Shown here in pieces: positions 11,866 to 24,463 of a stretch of 64,000 nucleotides of DNA. Made by a program: the position numbers and the translations under genes. The notes below the pieces were generated by a model. It did not search any database and was not told where the DNA came from. It saw only the letters and a list, made by a program, of their open reading frames with translations. This stretch comes from Stictocephala bisonia. Taxonomy: Eukaryota; Arthropoda; Insecta; Hemiptera; Membracidae. The number at the start of each line of letters is the position of its first letter. Within the stretch, counting starts at the first letter, position 1. Where the stretch lies: positions 1-64,000 of the forward strand of contig JAQJVL010002621.1 in the NCBI GenBank assembly GCA_035578905.1, given 5' to 3'.

Positions 11866-12236
11866 CTCTAAAGAATGTCTATTGAGGAACAGGGATATCC
11901 ACGATCATCAAACAAGACATGGCAATGACTTTAGTCTGTAAGCACACAGAACTATCCTATTCACAAAGAAACCTTCATATGCTGGAACCAGACTATACAA
12001 CATGCTTCTAAAAGAAATGAAGAACCTTATACCTCATGTTTTGAAGAGGAAAATTCAGAAATGGCTGCTAGAAAAATCTATATACAGCCTTGAAGAATTT
12101 ACTACCATTTTAAAGAATAACAAATTAAATATTTAAAAAATATTTAACCCTTCTGTAATAAATCATTGTATTTACGCAAATTCTGTTCTTAATGAATATG
12201 AAAATAAAGTCTTTCGTCTACTGTCAATTGTCTAAT
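11866..12236 (+). mobile_element. 3' end fragment of a LINE retrotransposon
   Basis: One frame reads 'HDHQTRHGNDFSL' and, after one stop, 'AGTRLYNMLLKEMKN' and 'KSIYSLEEF', ending at a TAA at about 12136. This is the standard C-terminal tail of insect LINE reverse transcriptases (HxTR motif, 'G-LYN-LP', 'Y-S-EEF'). A 3' UTR with aataaa at about 12203 and a short 'gtctactgtcaattgtct' tail follows. The hAT terminus directly upstream suggests the hAT landed in, or deleted into, this LINE. Confidence 0.65.
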
Positions 12237-12477
12237 GAGACAGAGATTAGAGCAGTGTGTTGTCACTAATAGAGGTCAAATTGAGCAATTACTATAATCC
12301 ATTTTACTTTGTAATCTTTCAATTGTTTTGTATTGTTTATTATAACATTTGTTGAAAGTTAAATTAGTTTAAAGTTAAATTATACTGTTTTTATTACAGA
12401 ATTATTAAACTCTATAACCTGTTAAATTTCCTTATAAAAACTAAATTAACCAGAACTCTTTTATTTGTGTACTGATT
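12237..12477. other. Non-coding A+T-rich DNA
   Basis: Nothing recognisable between the LINE tail and the TTAA of piggyBac C. Confidence 0.45.
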
Positions 12478-12500
12478 TTAACCCTGGAGAGGGCGCGTCA

Positions 12501-12514
12501 CGGTCCTTTGACCG
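12501..12514. repeat. Subterminal palindrome, left end of piggyBac C
   Basis: cggtc-cttt-gaccg, 19 bp in from the left terminus. The right end has cgcg-ccctttc-gcg at about 25748-25761. Confidence 0.5.
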
Positions 12515-13199
12515 GGTGTACAGGAAAACTTTAATAACTTTAGTTGTAGCAATTCAAGCGTTTCCTCCCCCTTAGTACCTTTCAATGGACTCGTCCACTT
12601 GCCGGATGTCCCTTTGTCTCCTCCTTCCCCTTCACTAGTCGCTCGTCAGTAAGCGTGGTGTTGTGACCTGGTCGCTTTCTCCTGGCGCGCCGCCTCACGT
12701 TACTTGTTTTGCTGAATATTTTTAAAGGGTGCGGGGCCCTTTTGCCGTTTTTGAAAGTTTTTGATTTTTAAACGTTTGGGTTGTTTTTTTATTTTGAATA
12801 TAATAAATAGTTATTTTCTTTGTATATAAGTGAAAATTTTAATGTGTGAAAAATTTAATAAAAATTTTAGTGAAAATTAAATTTTTTTGGTTTTCTTAGA
12901 ATTTTTTTTATTTTTTAAAAAAATATCACATTACGGAGAAAAAAAGGGGGAAAGACGATTTTAAAAAGGACTTTTAGAAAGTGTTGAGAAAGAAATCCCA
13001 AGTGATAAAGAAAGATGCAAAAAACCAAGGGGCAGTTAAACGCCAGCTTTTTTTTTGATAAACCTTCTGCCCAATTAATAATTGATAAACCCCTTGCATC
13101 TGGGGTTGACAAAAGAAGTATATTAAAAGGGTTTTAAGAAAAAAAACCCCGCATCGGAAGGTCAGCCGAAGAAAAAAAAAATTTGCAGTTGAGTTCGGG

Positions 13200-13725
13200 G
13201 GCCCTTTTTTAAAATTTGGGGAAAGGACAATAAAAACAAGATGGGATGCCACACTGCCAACAGGGGAAAAAAAATGAAAAACAACCCCAAACCCCACGAA
13301 ACATTTTACGTCCCCCAAAACCGGTGGTGATATCTCATAAACCAGAATCAGTTTTTGAATCATGGGGCCCTTTTTCTTTTTGATGATTTTTTTAGTTATA
13401 TTGAAAGATTTACAAATCAACGCATTCTAATGGTAAGGCCAGGTTACTAAAACAAAGTGATGCCCGGGGTTTTATAGTAGGAGTAAAATAGAAGCTTTAA
13501 ATTAGGATTTTTTATTTAGCAGGTATTTGGGACCCATTCATGTTAACCTAATGGATTTATGGGAAAAAGTTGGTTTTTGGAAAATTTAAAAGTTTTTTCG
13601 ATCGCCCATGAATTTAAAAAAAGGTTTCAATTTTTTATGAAAAAATATCAGGTTCGATAAATTGCAACTACACGCGGGAGAAACGGAGACTACGGGAAAC
13701 CGCTTGCCCCCATCAGAGATTTTTT
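13200..13725 (+). pseudogene. piggyBac C transposase, N-terminal half (corrupted)
   Basis: Through the homopolymer noise the piggyBac DDE-domain order can still be followed: a PxxP-Asn segment near 13270-13300, 'SWGPFF', 'YFDLQINAF'-like and 'GFYSRSK'-like pieces at 13360-13490, 'HVNLMDLW' at about 13540-13563, and 'NIRFDKLQLHAGETETTGNRL' followed by Pro-Ile-Arg-Asp at 13645-13720. In the family this leads directly to the Phe-Glu-Lys segment that begins the other half at 24464. Frames are not maintained because of the artefact, so no exact CDS is given. Confidence 0.6.
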
Positions 13726-14476
13726 TGTGGCGAGCGCCACCCGCGGGCGGAGTTTGCCAAACTTTCGCGGCCCCATGCGGGGGGGTTTCGGGGGAAGGGG
13801 GCGGCGTACGCAGTCGTCCCCAAACCCCAGGGGAGCCGTCGAACGCATGTTGGAGAGGGGCCGTCGGCATCGGGGGCCCGGGGGACGATTTGGGGGCCGC
13901 TCACTGGGACAGCTAATTTTTCCCTAGTTTTAGTATTCTTTCTAAATTAATAATATTATTATGTTTCGGTTAGGTTTAAATTTAAATTTTTTAAAGGGGG
14001 GGGGGGGAGTAGTTTTTTCCGATGGGTGGGTTTTTAAAATCAGTCAATTTAATGTGGGGTTTGGGGAAAAGTTTTAGGGCACGAGGGGATCGCAGCCAAA
14101 AAGTTTTTTTTTACCATTATTTTAAAAACCCTTTTAAATTTAAAACTTGTAATTAAATTCCCCAAAGGGTTTAGTTTTCACTCTTAGTGCTGATAAAAAG
14201 CTGGTTGTGATTGATAGGCCCCCCGTTCGAAAGCCTCACGCGGCCAACACCATTGTACCACCCCCCGCGCTTTTTAAAAGGGGGTGGAACGGGCCCGACG
14301 TTTTTGGTCAGCGATGATCTCACACGGCCTTCGGGGAAATTAATTTTTTTGGTATTCAATTCAAGCTATAACAGGGGCCTTTTAACCCGGGGTTCATTTT
14401 CGCGCCTTTCCCGCCGAAATTTGGTAGAAATGCACATACTCATCTATTTTTTTCGTCCCCCGGCCCCCCAAAATTT
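13726..14476 (+). repeat. 5' LTR (corrupted copy)
   Basis: About 751 bp against 695 bp for the 3' LTR; the difference is spread over many small homopolymer additions rather than one insertion. It aligns along its whole length with 23769-24463. Confidence 0.8.
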
Positions 14477-17400
14477 GGGTGCAGAGCTTTCATGAGAAAA
14501 AAAATTAAATATTTTTTTTTTATGAGTAAAAATAGCGGGTTTTGGCAATAAATATAGATGTTTTTTTAGAAAAAAAGGTGGGTTTAAGCTTGCAGGGAAG
14601 AAAAAGCCGATACGGACATGTCGGTCAGGGCCCCGGGATTTTCACGAGCATGTCGGCCCCCGGGAAAAACATGACTTTCACAAATGAAAATTGGGACGTT
14701 TAAAGCAAAAAAAAATTTGCAAATTTTTCTAAAATTTGGGAATTTTTAGGGCAAATATTTTTAAAAAAAGGTTATTTAAATTTTTTTTGGTTAATAAATA
14801 TGGAGAAAAAATGACGATGGGAATCTAGGGGGTTACAGTCTGCGGTGTAGGGGGGCGGTTTCGGGGTTTTTTAAACCTGTCTATGGGGCTCCCAAAGGGC
14901 CGTGCATCCGGTGGATGTCAGCATTGTAAATTTCCCGTATGGGTTTTTCCCCCATTTTGCAATTCATTAAAGGGAAAGTTGAATAAAAAAAAATAGAAGG
15001 GAGGGGGAAGTCAAGAATTAAATTTTTTTTGAAAATTTTTCCCTTCTGACCAAAAACCCCGTGGTCCCATGTTAATTTTAAAATTATCCCCTTCGAACCT
15101 CGTCCCCACATTTTTTGAATTTGGGGAGTTTAATTAAAGGAAAAAATTTTTCAGTTTTTTTATAAATAACTTTCAGAAATATTAACTTCAACCCTTAAAA
15201 GGGGCAACATCAAATTTTTTATCAATTGTAGGGAAATTCCACTTTTAAGCCATTTGTGCAAATCGAAAGCCAATAGTTTTGGAGGGGGTTTTTTTTCTTT
15301 CATTTTATTTAAGTAATTAGTAATTTTTAATTTTATTTAAAAAGGTGCGATGCTTTCTTTTTTTAAATTTTACCCCTTGTGAAAAACGAATTGTGTGAAG
15401 ATATTCCCCAAACCCTTGGGGTTACACCCAATCTACCTAAAAATTTTTCCCACGCTAATTTTTTTCCCAAGCAAATTTTAAATTTTAATGGTGCAGTCCT
15501 TTTTTCCAAAAATCTTTTTTTAAGGGGAAAATCTATTAAAAAGGGAAAAAAATGTAAAAAAAATAAAAAAAAATTTTTAATGAAAAAAAGAAAAAAAAAT
15601 GAAAAAAAACAAATGTAAAAAAAATGTAAAAAAAAAAAAAAGAGTAACTATGTAAAGGATTTAATAAGGGGAAAAATAAAATTTCGTTTGGGGAAATCTG
15701 GGGAGAAACCCCTGGTGGGGGGGACAATTAACTTTTAGATTAATGTTTTTATTATTTACAGTATGTAATGTTTTTCAAATTGATTATTTTGGCATTTCAT
15801 ATTAATTTAAAAGTTTAGCATATTTTCTTTTCAGCCAGTATTAAATGTCACCCCAGCAAGTTTATTAGTAGGTTAACGGTTTTCCAGTTTGACGGGGAGC
15901 TTTAAATCGATTTTCACAGGGGAAAACCCGGGTTTTTATCCACCCCCAAGAAAACCCCAACCGGTGACTTTTTTGGGTTTGCCCCAAAAAAAAACTGACG
16001 AATATTACTAATTTAAAAAGGGGAACAATTCTTTTAAATAAAAAATTGATTTAGGCTTTTTAAAAAAGCAAGGAAATGAAAAATTGTATTTGTAATTTTA
16101 TTAATTAATTAATTGACCATTGAAAAAATTAAATTTTTTTTAATTAATTGATTGGACATTTGAAAATAAATTAAATTCAAATAAATTAAAAAATTTAAAA
16201 ATTAAATTCAATTTCAAATAAGTTAAATTTTAATTAGTGAAGGCAAACAGTTAATTTTTTTAAGGGGAATTTTTTTTTAGGGTATTTTGTAAAAAATTGG
16301 GGTTTTTTTTCTGACTGCCCTTTAACCTGTAGTGGTTCGGGGTTTCCCCTCCCCCCCCTGGTGAGAAAAATTTGTGTTAGAAAATTTGAGTACTTTCTTA
16401 CGGCTTTTGTGAAAATTTTTTTTTTTGGAGATTTGAGTCGAAATTGGTACGGCCCGGAAAAAATTTAAAAATGGGGGAGAACCCGGTATTTGAAGGGAAA
16501 AACAGGGGCCCCCCCGGGTTTACGTCCTGGAAAAACCGATCTTAATGCGGCCAAAGCGGGGGGCCCAGTGCAATTTAAAGGGGGTTTTAAACCCCCAAGG
16601 GGCCCGGACCTTGGAGGCCAATGGGTTCTTCCCCAAAGAAAAACATTAAAAATTCGGGGGTGGGCCTTGCCCATGACGCCCTTTAGGGGGAACCGCCCCC
16701 CGGTAAGCCTGAAGCAGACGGGGCCCCCAACCCCCCCGGTCCTGATCAGTGGGGGGGCCCGTATTTCCGGGCCCAGGGCCCCAAGCGGTGGGAAAAGGAG
16801 ATCCCCCAACGCCCTGGCGGCTCACGCCCACCGCCCCAGCCCCCCCCCCGCTTTTCCGCGGTCGTGAGGGACCTGTTTCCCATCGGCCCCCAAAACTGTA
16901 ACGGGGGTCGAGGCGGGGTTTTGTTTGGTGGGGATTTTCTGGGGAAGCGATGCCCCGAGGGGGGGCCCAGTGGCCCGGGGTTTCCAAAAAAACCCAGTTA
17001 TTGGTCGAAATTCCCCTCCCAAAGGGACAGCCGGCCATTTAAGGGCGATGTGGGCCGAAGCAAAAGTACGGGACGTTTCCAAATACCCCCGCCCCTGGCT
17101 GACTTAGTGGACACATTTTTACCCGACAGGGCGAAAAAAAGCACCTATTAACCCAAAACGGGTTCTACCGTGCCCCCAGGGTCCCGCAGAGTCATTAGGG
17201 GAAATTTTTTTTTGGGGACGTCAGGGGGCGGCGGATTTTTTTACTCCCAGGGGCAGTAAAGGGCCCTTTTTGGATATAATTTTGACAGGGTTTGAACCCC
17301 CCCCACGAGGGCCGGGGTTAGGGGGTTTTTCCCAGCCCGGGCGATATAACAGATTTTTTAACCCCTGTTCCCCCGTATGGGGGGTGATTCGTGGGACGGA

Positions 17401-18239
17401 GTTGCGCAGGCTAGGCAGGGTCAGCAATATCGGGGGAAAAACAACCCCCGGGACCGTTTGTTCCGAGACAGGACGGAAAATATTTAAAATTTGGACCGAG
17501 GGTCCCCTTTCACCCCCGGTGGCAATAGTTAGGGGCCCAAGGCGGCCTGCAGGCCCCCAAATTTCCCACACGGCGGGGCCCAAATTTGGGCCCTTTGCCC
17601 ATGGCACTTTTTTCACTTTCGCCCTGCCGCTCCTGGGAGCTACGGTAAGGGCCCGGGCTTCAACCGTTAAAAACCCAATCGGGGCCCCAATAAGCCCCCA
17701 CCCCCCCTCGTAATTTAATTGGCGCTGAAATTTGGGACCCGGATATCAAGAAATTAAACCCCACCGAGAAAGGGTTTTTCGGTACAAATTTTTTTGCCGG
17801 GCAAAACTGGTAGTTGCCCCCATATCATTTAAAGGGTTCGGCAAACCCGGGAGGCAGAGGCACTTACAAAAACCGGGGATCAGCCATTTGTCTGTTTTTC
17901 AGGGGTTTTTTTTCGCCCAGCTGAGAAACGATGGGGGCATGGGTTTAAAAATCAATAACCCCCACTAAGAGTGGCAGTGTGGGGGCACCCGGAAAAAAAA
18001 AATTTTTGCTTTAAACATTCAGCGGTTTCCCTTTAAAAATTGCACATTTTTCATGGACATTTTTAAATTTTTTATTGCGCCGAACTTACCGACTCGATAG
18101 TGTTGGGGGGAAAAATTTTTTGAAGAAAGCCAAAGCGGAAATGGGAACATGGCCAAAAGGGCGGGGTTCCCCTTCCCCCTTTTGGGCCCCGGGGGTCGGT
18201 TAGGGGCGGGAAAACCTTGCCGAGTTCGACGAGACCCGG

Positions 18240-20540
18240 CAGATTTCCCCGTACGCCGTGGGCGACAATTTAACGCCAGCTCAAGTGGCCCGGGTGGGAC
18301 AAATTAATTCCCCCTTTTCCCGGACACGGTGAGGGCCGAAGTTAGGAAAAAGACAAATCTGATCACATACGATATCAATTTTAAAAGCGGAGAAGGCGGT
18401 AAGGTCCGGGACCGTTTTCAGTTTGCCCACCAAGGTTTTAAGGCCCCTTAGAGGAAACCTTTATCGGTTTTACTTAAAGGGGGGGGCGGGGATTCGCGAA
18501 TCGTAAATCCGAGTACAGCTGCCCCCGGGGTTTCCCTTGGTTTTCCCCCCCAAAAAAGGGGGTAAAAAGCCGATTCGTAGTAAACCCTACAAGAAAACTA
18601 AATAATTTTAATGGAGTCGATTTCAACCCCCACCCAAACATGGAGTCCGGCGTTTCAGTACTGGGCCAACCCAAAGTGGTACACGCTGCTGGTTTCTGAA
18701 CAGCGCTTATATGAAAAAATACCTCTCACTGAGGGAAAGCAAGAATTTAAAACGGTTTTTCTTTGGCCCCCTTTGGCCAATAATTTTTTTCAGGTGGGCC
18801 TTTCGGCACCCTCGAGCGGTCGCAAATTTTAACTAGGCTCTCGATAAGATTTTTTGGAGATATTAAGTATAAAAACGTATTTTTTAAATTTTTTTTTATG
18901 ACCTTTTTTGGTATCCCCTGGGGGGGCGTTTGAGGGGGCATTTTTTCCCCATTTTAAAAGAGGGCTTCAGCGTATTCGGAAAAAGCCGGGTAACAGTAAC
19001 CCCAAAAAGGGAAAATGACGGTCGCCCCGAAAACGGATTGAGTTTTTGGGTCACATTTTTTCGAAATTTCTCGGTGACCCTTTTACCGGATAAAATTAAA
19101 CCCTTGCTTAACCTCCCGGGCACCGGAAAAAAAGGGAAAGCCCAAAAAAGTGCACGGGTTGTGGGGATGATGGCATATTACGCCAAATTTATTCCCAATT
19201 TCGGAAAATTTGGGAGCGCCCTTAAACCCTTTAAAGCGTAAGAAGTAGCGTTCCGCTGGGGCGGCGAAAAAGGAGAGGCCTTTTCCCGGGAAATTTAAAA
19301 AAAATCCTGAAATCGTTCCCTCTACTTCGGTACCCGATTTCAATCGGCCTTTCAAATTTTACAAAAGGACGGTTTTTGGGGTACCGGGGTAGGCGCCCAG
19401 CTTTGCGCAAGCTACGATTAACCTTTTGCCCGTAGCGTTCGCGTCGAAGGGGCCCCGGGGAAAAAGCACGAGCTGAACAAGCCGACTATGGAGCTTTGAA
19501 TGCTTAGCGGTAGTGTTCGGGCTGACCTAAATTCCAAACAATTTCCTCGAACACAGGGGGGTTCCCCTTCCCCAAAGGACGGTTTTTCCCTTTTCTTGGA
19601 TCCTGAATCACCCCCCGGGAAGTGGGCCAAAATAGCGCGTTGGGTCCCCATTTTAAATTCGTTTAAGTTGCATCTCAGCAAAATTCGGGGGGACCAAATG
19701 CAGTCGCCCCATGTTTTGTCCCCCCCCGTAGAGGGGGCGCGGAGCCCCACCCCGAAAAAAGCGTCCCCCCTTAATTTCCTCAGCGATGCCCCCCCGTAAC
19801 TGTTGTTAATTTAGGGAAATTTCCCGGGGGCGTTTTTGGGAAAATTCACCCAAACTTTAGCGCGACGACCCGACACTAAAGCAAGATTTATTTTAAAAGG
19901 GCCCCCAAAAGAAAGCCGCCTATTCTTTCCCGTAACGGTGTTCTGATCATTTGGAAACCGGCCAGAAGACGCCGGCTTTTTTGCCCCCCCAAGCTAAAGG
20001 ACATTTATTTTTCATTACTACCCTCCCGGCCTCCAACATCTGACAATTTTTTGGAGTCCGTTTTAAAAACCCCGGGAAAAATTTAAAAATTTCTTTTTGG
20101 GGACGGGAAATTTAAATTTAAAATCAAAACGCGGGGCCAGGTCAAATCCTGCGTTTCAGGTTTAGCGAGCCAAACAGGCCCCCCAACCCCCAAAGGGGGG
20201 CCTAATGGGGGGCCCAGGTTGTGGAAAAAAAACCCCCCCGTTTTAGAAAATTTTTTTCGATTATGTGGGAAAGGGTTTCCCAGTCAAAGGCGGGAAATTC
20301 ATATTTATTATCGGTAGTCGAAAGCATTCTCTAAGTTCGGCTTTCTCTTGCCCGCCAAAATCAGACAGCAGCGGGCCCCCCGGTAAAAAATTACTGAAAA
20401 AAAAAACATTTTTTCTCAAAACGGGGTTTCCCCGGAAAATATAGTGTCGGCAATGGGCCCAATTTTAAATCCAGGATTTTTTTTAAGGGGCATGTGCAGG
20501 GCTTCCCGGGATTCGTACAATTTTTAGTTTCCCCGTACCC
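18240..20540 (+). pseudogene. pol: Gypsy pol traces: reverse transcriptase, RNase H, integrase
   Basis: Recognisable pieces in order: the pre-RT segment with 'LTPAQVARV' and 'DTVRAEV' (18270-18340); RT core with 'SPAFQYWA' and 'TEGKQEFKTV', then a Leu-Ala-Asn piece (18640-18790); RT end 'VVGMMAYYAKFIPNFGKF' (19160-19215), the tether just before RNase H; 'PVAFAS'-like RNase H motif at about 19430-19450; integrase core with 'Asp-Tyr-Val-Gly' and a 'KAGNSYL'-like piece near 20265-20320 and a second-Asp region (Asp-Asn-Gly-like) around 20420-20460. Frames change constantly because of the consensus artefact, so true coding integrity cannot be judged. gag and protease should lie at 14480-18240 but cannot be read with confidence. 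Confidence 0.65.
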
Positions 20541-22060
20541 CCCCGCGGGCCCTTTTTCGTGGAACGGGGTGAACAAAAACTGAAGGTCGCCATGCCCAGG
20601 GATTTCCCCCAGGGGTCCCTCGGAAATGGGGACCAGAACTTGCTTTTGGTTTTCCAAAATGGCTTTCAATTCCGCCCAGCATGACAGCACAGGCGTCACG
20701 CCCGCTAGCTTGTTCCTGGGCGGGAAATAAAAAAACCCGCTTCAAATTTGGTGGGGGTCGCGAGCTAGTGCCCCCCGGCCCCCCAGAAATTTCCCAAAGG
20801 AAACAGCGCTGGAAGGCAAAAAAAAAAAAAAAGCGTTTGCGCCCTGCGTTTGGGGCGGGGCAAAAAGGGGCGAGGCCGGGATACAACAGGGCAAAAAGCC
20901 CCTTTTTTCAAAAAACCGGGGGGGATTGGGTTTTGTTTTAGACTACATCCCCCGTCCAAAGCGGCCGTTTAATTTTGAATTACAAAAATCATGCCGCAAT
21001 GGTCCCCCAAAGTTTTTTTATAGCCCGATTCACCACAAACCCGGGCACCCTTGCAGTTTTGTGAAGCCTTTAACGGGGGGCTTTGTTACCGGGCGGCTTT
21101 ACGGGTTTTCAATTTTAAAACGGTTTTTTTTTAGCCCCCCAAATTTTTGTTTGGCCGGGTGAGTGTGGGGCGGGACGGTCCCCAGCCTAGGTTAGTGTAG
21201 CTTTAAGGGTTTTATCTTCCTTTTCCCTTTTCCCTTTATTCTATCTTCAGTTTCCCGCGTTTAAATTTTCTTCCAAAAAGACCCCCTCTAAATTTCCACG
21301 GGGGGCGGGGGGTTTTTAGTCTAAGGGGTTTTTTTTCGAGGGGGCTTCCCTACAAATTGCCCGCGTCCTGTTGCGTGAGGGGCCCCGAAAGTTTTTACCG
21401 TTTTTTTTTCCCTCGTTTTTAGGGAACCAAAGTGTAAGCCGCTTGGACCGTGGCAAGTTTTTTAAATTTTTTTCAAATTTGGTTTAAAAAAAATCATTTT
21501 TTTGAGTTTCCCCAATTCCGTATAACAAAAGTGTGGGAAAAAATTTTTTTTGTTTTTTTTTTTGTATTTAAATTTTTTTTTACGCTGCTTGCCCCGGGGC
21601 AAAGCTGGCGGATAAGCCATCGTGAGGGGGGAGTCCCCACACGCCTCGGTTTTTTTGCAGTGTCACCACCCCCACACGCAAAACCCTCACACACACCCCT
21701 AGTAGTAAAAACGTTCGTCGTCCCCAAAATACACATGACTATCTCTGTTCTGGGCATCACTTTTCTTTTCTTTTTAAACTTTGGATGCCCAAAGAGCCAG
21801 GGATACGGGCAAATTAGATTAAGAATTTCAAAAAAGTTAAGTGGAGAACAAGTTTTTTTTTGCGCGATTTTATTAGGGCGTCATTACGAGCAAAAACAAA
21901 AATGTCAGAATGGACAATGAGCCAGTTAGTTAAAAAGGATTAAATTTTTTAGTGTTAAAATTTTTTAATTTATATCTTTTTCGGGGGGTTGGATTTTTAA
22001 AATTTTAAAGGGAGTGTTTAAAATTTAAAAAATGTATATTATTTGGGGGCCCCGGTCAAT

Positions 22061-23467
22061 TTTTAGGAATAGGGCTGCACACAGCCCAAAATATTATTCT
22101 TGGAAGGTAAGAGGGCGAAGGACGACGGTCGAGCGACGGTCTATATCGCATTCCTTTGTTCGCTGCGATACCGAGGACAATAAACAGACAAACGCCACAA
22201 CAATACACCACAATGGGAATTGGCCCAAGCCACAATCTATTAGGTCACTTTTAATTTTAACATAATCACATTTAAAATTTAATAATCAACCTTAATAATT
22301 AATTTAATAATTAATATCCTACCTTCACCTCCACTTGTCAGCTAAAAAACAGCTTAAAAAGGGATCCGTTACTAGAGTCACCTGAGTGTTTTTTTATACG
22401 TTACCAACCTCACATACGACCGACTTATGTTTACCTTTTTTTCACCGACAGTTTTCCCATCGCGTTTACTAACGACCGACGTACGCACAGACTAGGCAGT
22501 GTTTCTCTCCAGCATTTATTTACCAATATATTTAATAAGCAAAGATTGAAGGGAAGTGTAACGTGTGTCAAACAATAGAGCTAAGTTTACTAATTTCCAA
22601 ATTATTGTATTTAATATAAAGCTTTCAGATTAAATTTTCCTTTATATTAATATTTATTATTTATTTTAACCTTTATTATATTAGTATTTTGCTGTAATTC
22701 ACGATTTTTAGTCAACCATAACTAATTTAAAATCAAGTAAATCTCCTTTTCTTTCAAATTAGCGATTAATTAGAATTACACATACCATTTAAGATAGTCG
22801 CGGGGGGGGATTTGCGTCCGATAAGGGCATGTGGTCAGCGACTTGCGGATGAATAACTAAGTGTGAGTCTACTGGTCAACCAATTCATGGGATGTCATTC
22901 CAGTTACGCCATCTATGAACAACGACCACCCGCCTTTCAGCTATTCCTATCGTCCATCGGCTGAGCCCTGGATTGAGGAGGGGCAGTAATTCAGCTGTCC
23001 GGCCACTATTGGTCTATATACAATCTCATAGTGTGAAGCACATTGTCATCTTATTGCATTTCGGCATGGATTACCATATCTGACCTCCAACTATGGCGGG
23101 GGTAGTGGCGCATTCAACTACCTTGAGGCTATGGGTTGCCCCACCAGAAGTTGCTGCACTCTATTTTAAAATCACTATTATGTAGTGCACACAGCCGCTG
23201 TTAACGGCTAACCCGACTATCATGGCTATTAGCCCTATAACAAGTATCAGCTAACCAAAGAGTGGCGAATCCACACGGCGTGATCAGAACCGGTGGAAGA
23301 TGTGACACCAATCGGATCCATCCTACTATAGACACCATTTCGCTGACACACTCCCGCACCACTTCAGATTTAATTTTAGTTCCAGCAAAATGGTTAGGAT
23401 TAGTTTACTGTTAGGATCATAAATAGTTAAGTAGTTATTTTGCCGCGCGAGCCGACACACCTTACCT

Positions 23468-23498
<31 letters not shown>

Positions 23499-23768
23499 GG
23501 GGGAAAAAAAGAGAAGAACTTTAGAACACTGGCCGCTGCATCAACCAACCAACTGTTGACAACTGACAACACATCCCCGCAGAATCACTTTCGTACGTAG
23601 AGCACCTCCCTGCTGGAGGAGAGGCGGACTCTTCGGACCCCCCAGGAATTGAGCCAGACAAGCTGAGCCCCACACCTTCCTTACCTCCCACCTAAAAAAA
23701 AAAAAAAGAAAGAAAAAAAAATAAATAAATAAAAATAAAAAAAACACACATTTGTAGGGGGGGGAGAT
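22061..23768 (+). other. LTR-element 3' interior, no readable gene
   Basis: Normal-quality sequence between pol and the 3' LTR. No long ORF. It holds two poly-A/purine tracts (about 23475-23515 and 23695-23745) and a G-run polypurine tract at 23757-23767 directly before the LTR, a suitable plus-strand primer site. An envelope-like gene is not visible. Confidence 0.5.
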
Positions 23769-24463
23769 TGTGGCGAGCGCCACCCGCGGGCGGAGATGCA
23801 ACTATCGCGTGCGCATGCGCGGGATCTGGGAAGGGGGGGCGGCGTAACGCAGTCGTCGCCACGCAGGGGAGCCGTCGACACGCAGTGTTGGAGAGCGCCG
23901 TCGAGCATCGGCGCCAGGACGAGTGAGGCCGCTCACTCGACAGCTAAGTTTCCTAGTTTTAGTATTCTTTCTAAATTAATAATATCTATTATGTTTCGGT
24001 TAGGCTAAATTAACCATTAAGGGGGGGGGGAGTAGTTTCCGATGGGTAGGTTTTAATCAGTCAATTAAATGTAGGGATTGGGAAGTCTAGGGCACGAGGG
24101 GATCGCAGCCAACCAGTTATTTTTACCATTATATTAAATCTCTTAATTAACTTGTAATTAAATTACCCTTAAGGTAGATCACTCTTAGTGCTGATCAAAG
24201 CTGGTTGTGATTGATAGGCACCGTTCGCAAGCACTCACGCGGCCAACACCATTGTACCAGCCCGCGCGTTTCTAACGTGGTGGAACTGGCGACGATTATT
24301 AGTCAGCGATGATCTCACACGGCCTCTGGTAATTAATCTTTTGCTATTCAATTCAAGCTATAACAGCGCATTTAATCCGGGTTCATTTTCGCGCCATTCC
24401 GGCGCAATTGGTAGCATGCACATCATCTCATCTAATTTTTTCGTCGCCGTCCGCCGCAATTTG
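23769..24463 (+). repeat. 3' LTR (clean copy)
   Basis: About 695 bp, starts tgtggcgagcg. Its end is placed where similarity to the 5' LTR stops and the piggyBac frame resumes; the exact terminal bases are uncertain by a few positions. Confidence 0.8.

Larger units (their letters stand above)
12720..22060. other. Region of corrupted consensus with inflated homopolymers
   Basis: From about 12720 to 22060 the DNA is dominated by runs such as ggggg, aaaaaa, ccccc and tttttt in every context, unlike the DNA on either side. Where an uncorrupted partner exists (5' LTR here versus 3' LTR at 23769-24463), isolated bases are repeatedly replaced by, or extended to, a copy of their neighbour: for example 'gatgggtggg' against 'gatgggtagg'. 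The corruption starts inside piggyBac C and stops inside the LTR element, so it follows no biological boundary. I treat it as a sequencing/assembly artefact; ORFs called here are unreliable. Confidence 0.85.
13726..24463 (+). mobile_element. Gypsy-type LTR retrotransposon nested in piggyBac C
   Basis: Two direct LTRs (13726-14476 and 23769-24463) begin tgtggcgagcgccaccc and bracket about 9.3 kb of interior. A purine-rich tract lies just before the 3' LTR. Reverse transcriptase, RNase H and integrase traces occur in the order RT, RNase H, IN on the plus strand, the Ty3/Gypsy order. The insertion lies in the piggyBac transposase between the Pro-Ile-Arg-Asp and Phe-Glu-Lys segments. The target duplication is obscured by T-run inflation on the left. 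Confidence 0.8.

Noticed and set aside
15379..15618. Lys-rich 79-codon ORF
   Set aside because: Produced by inflated A-runs in the corrupted block.
14171..21920. Dozens of Gly/Pro-rich ORFs of 60-150 codons
   Set aside because: They lie in the corrupted consensus block, are rich in codons made of single-base runs, and have no family features; only scattered Gypsy pol motifs are credible.
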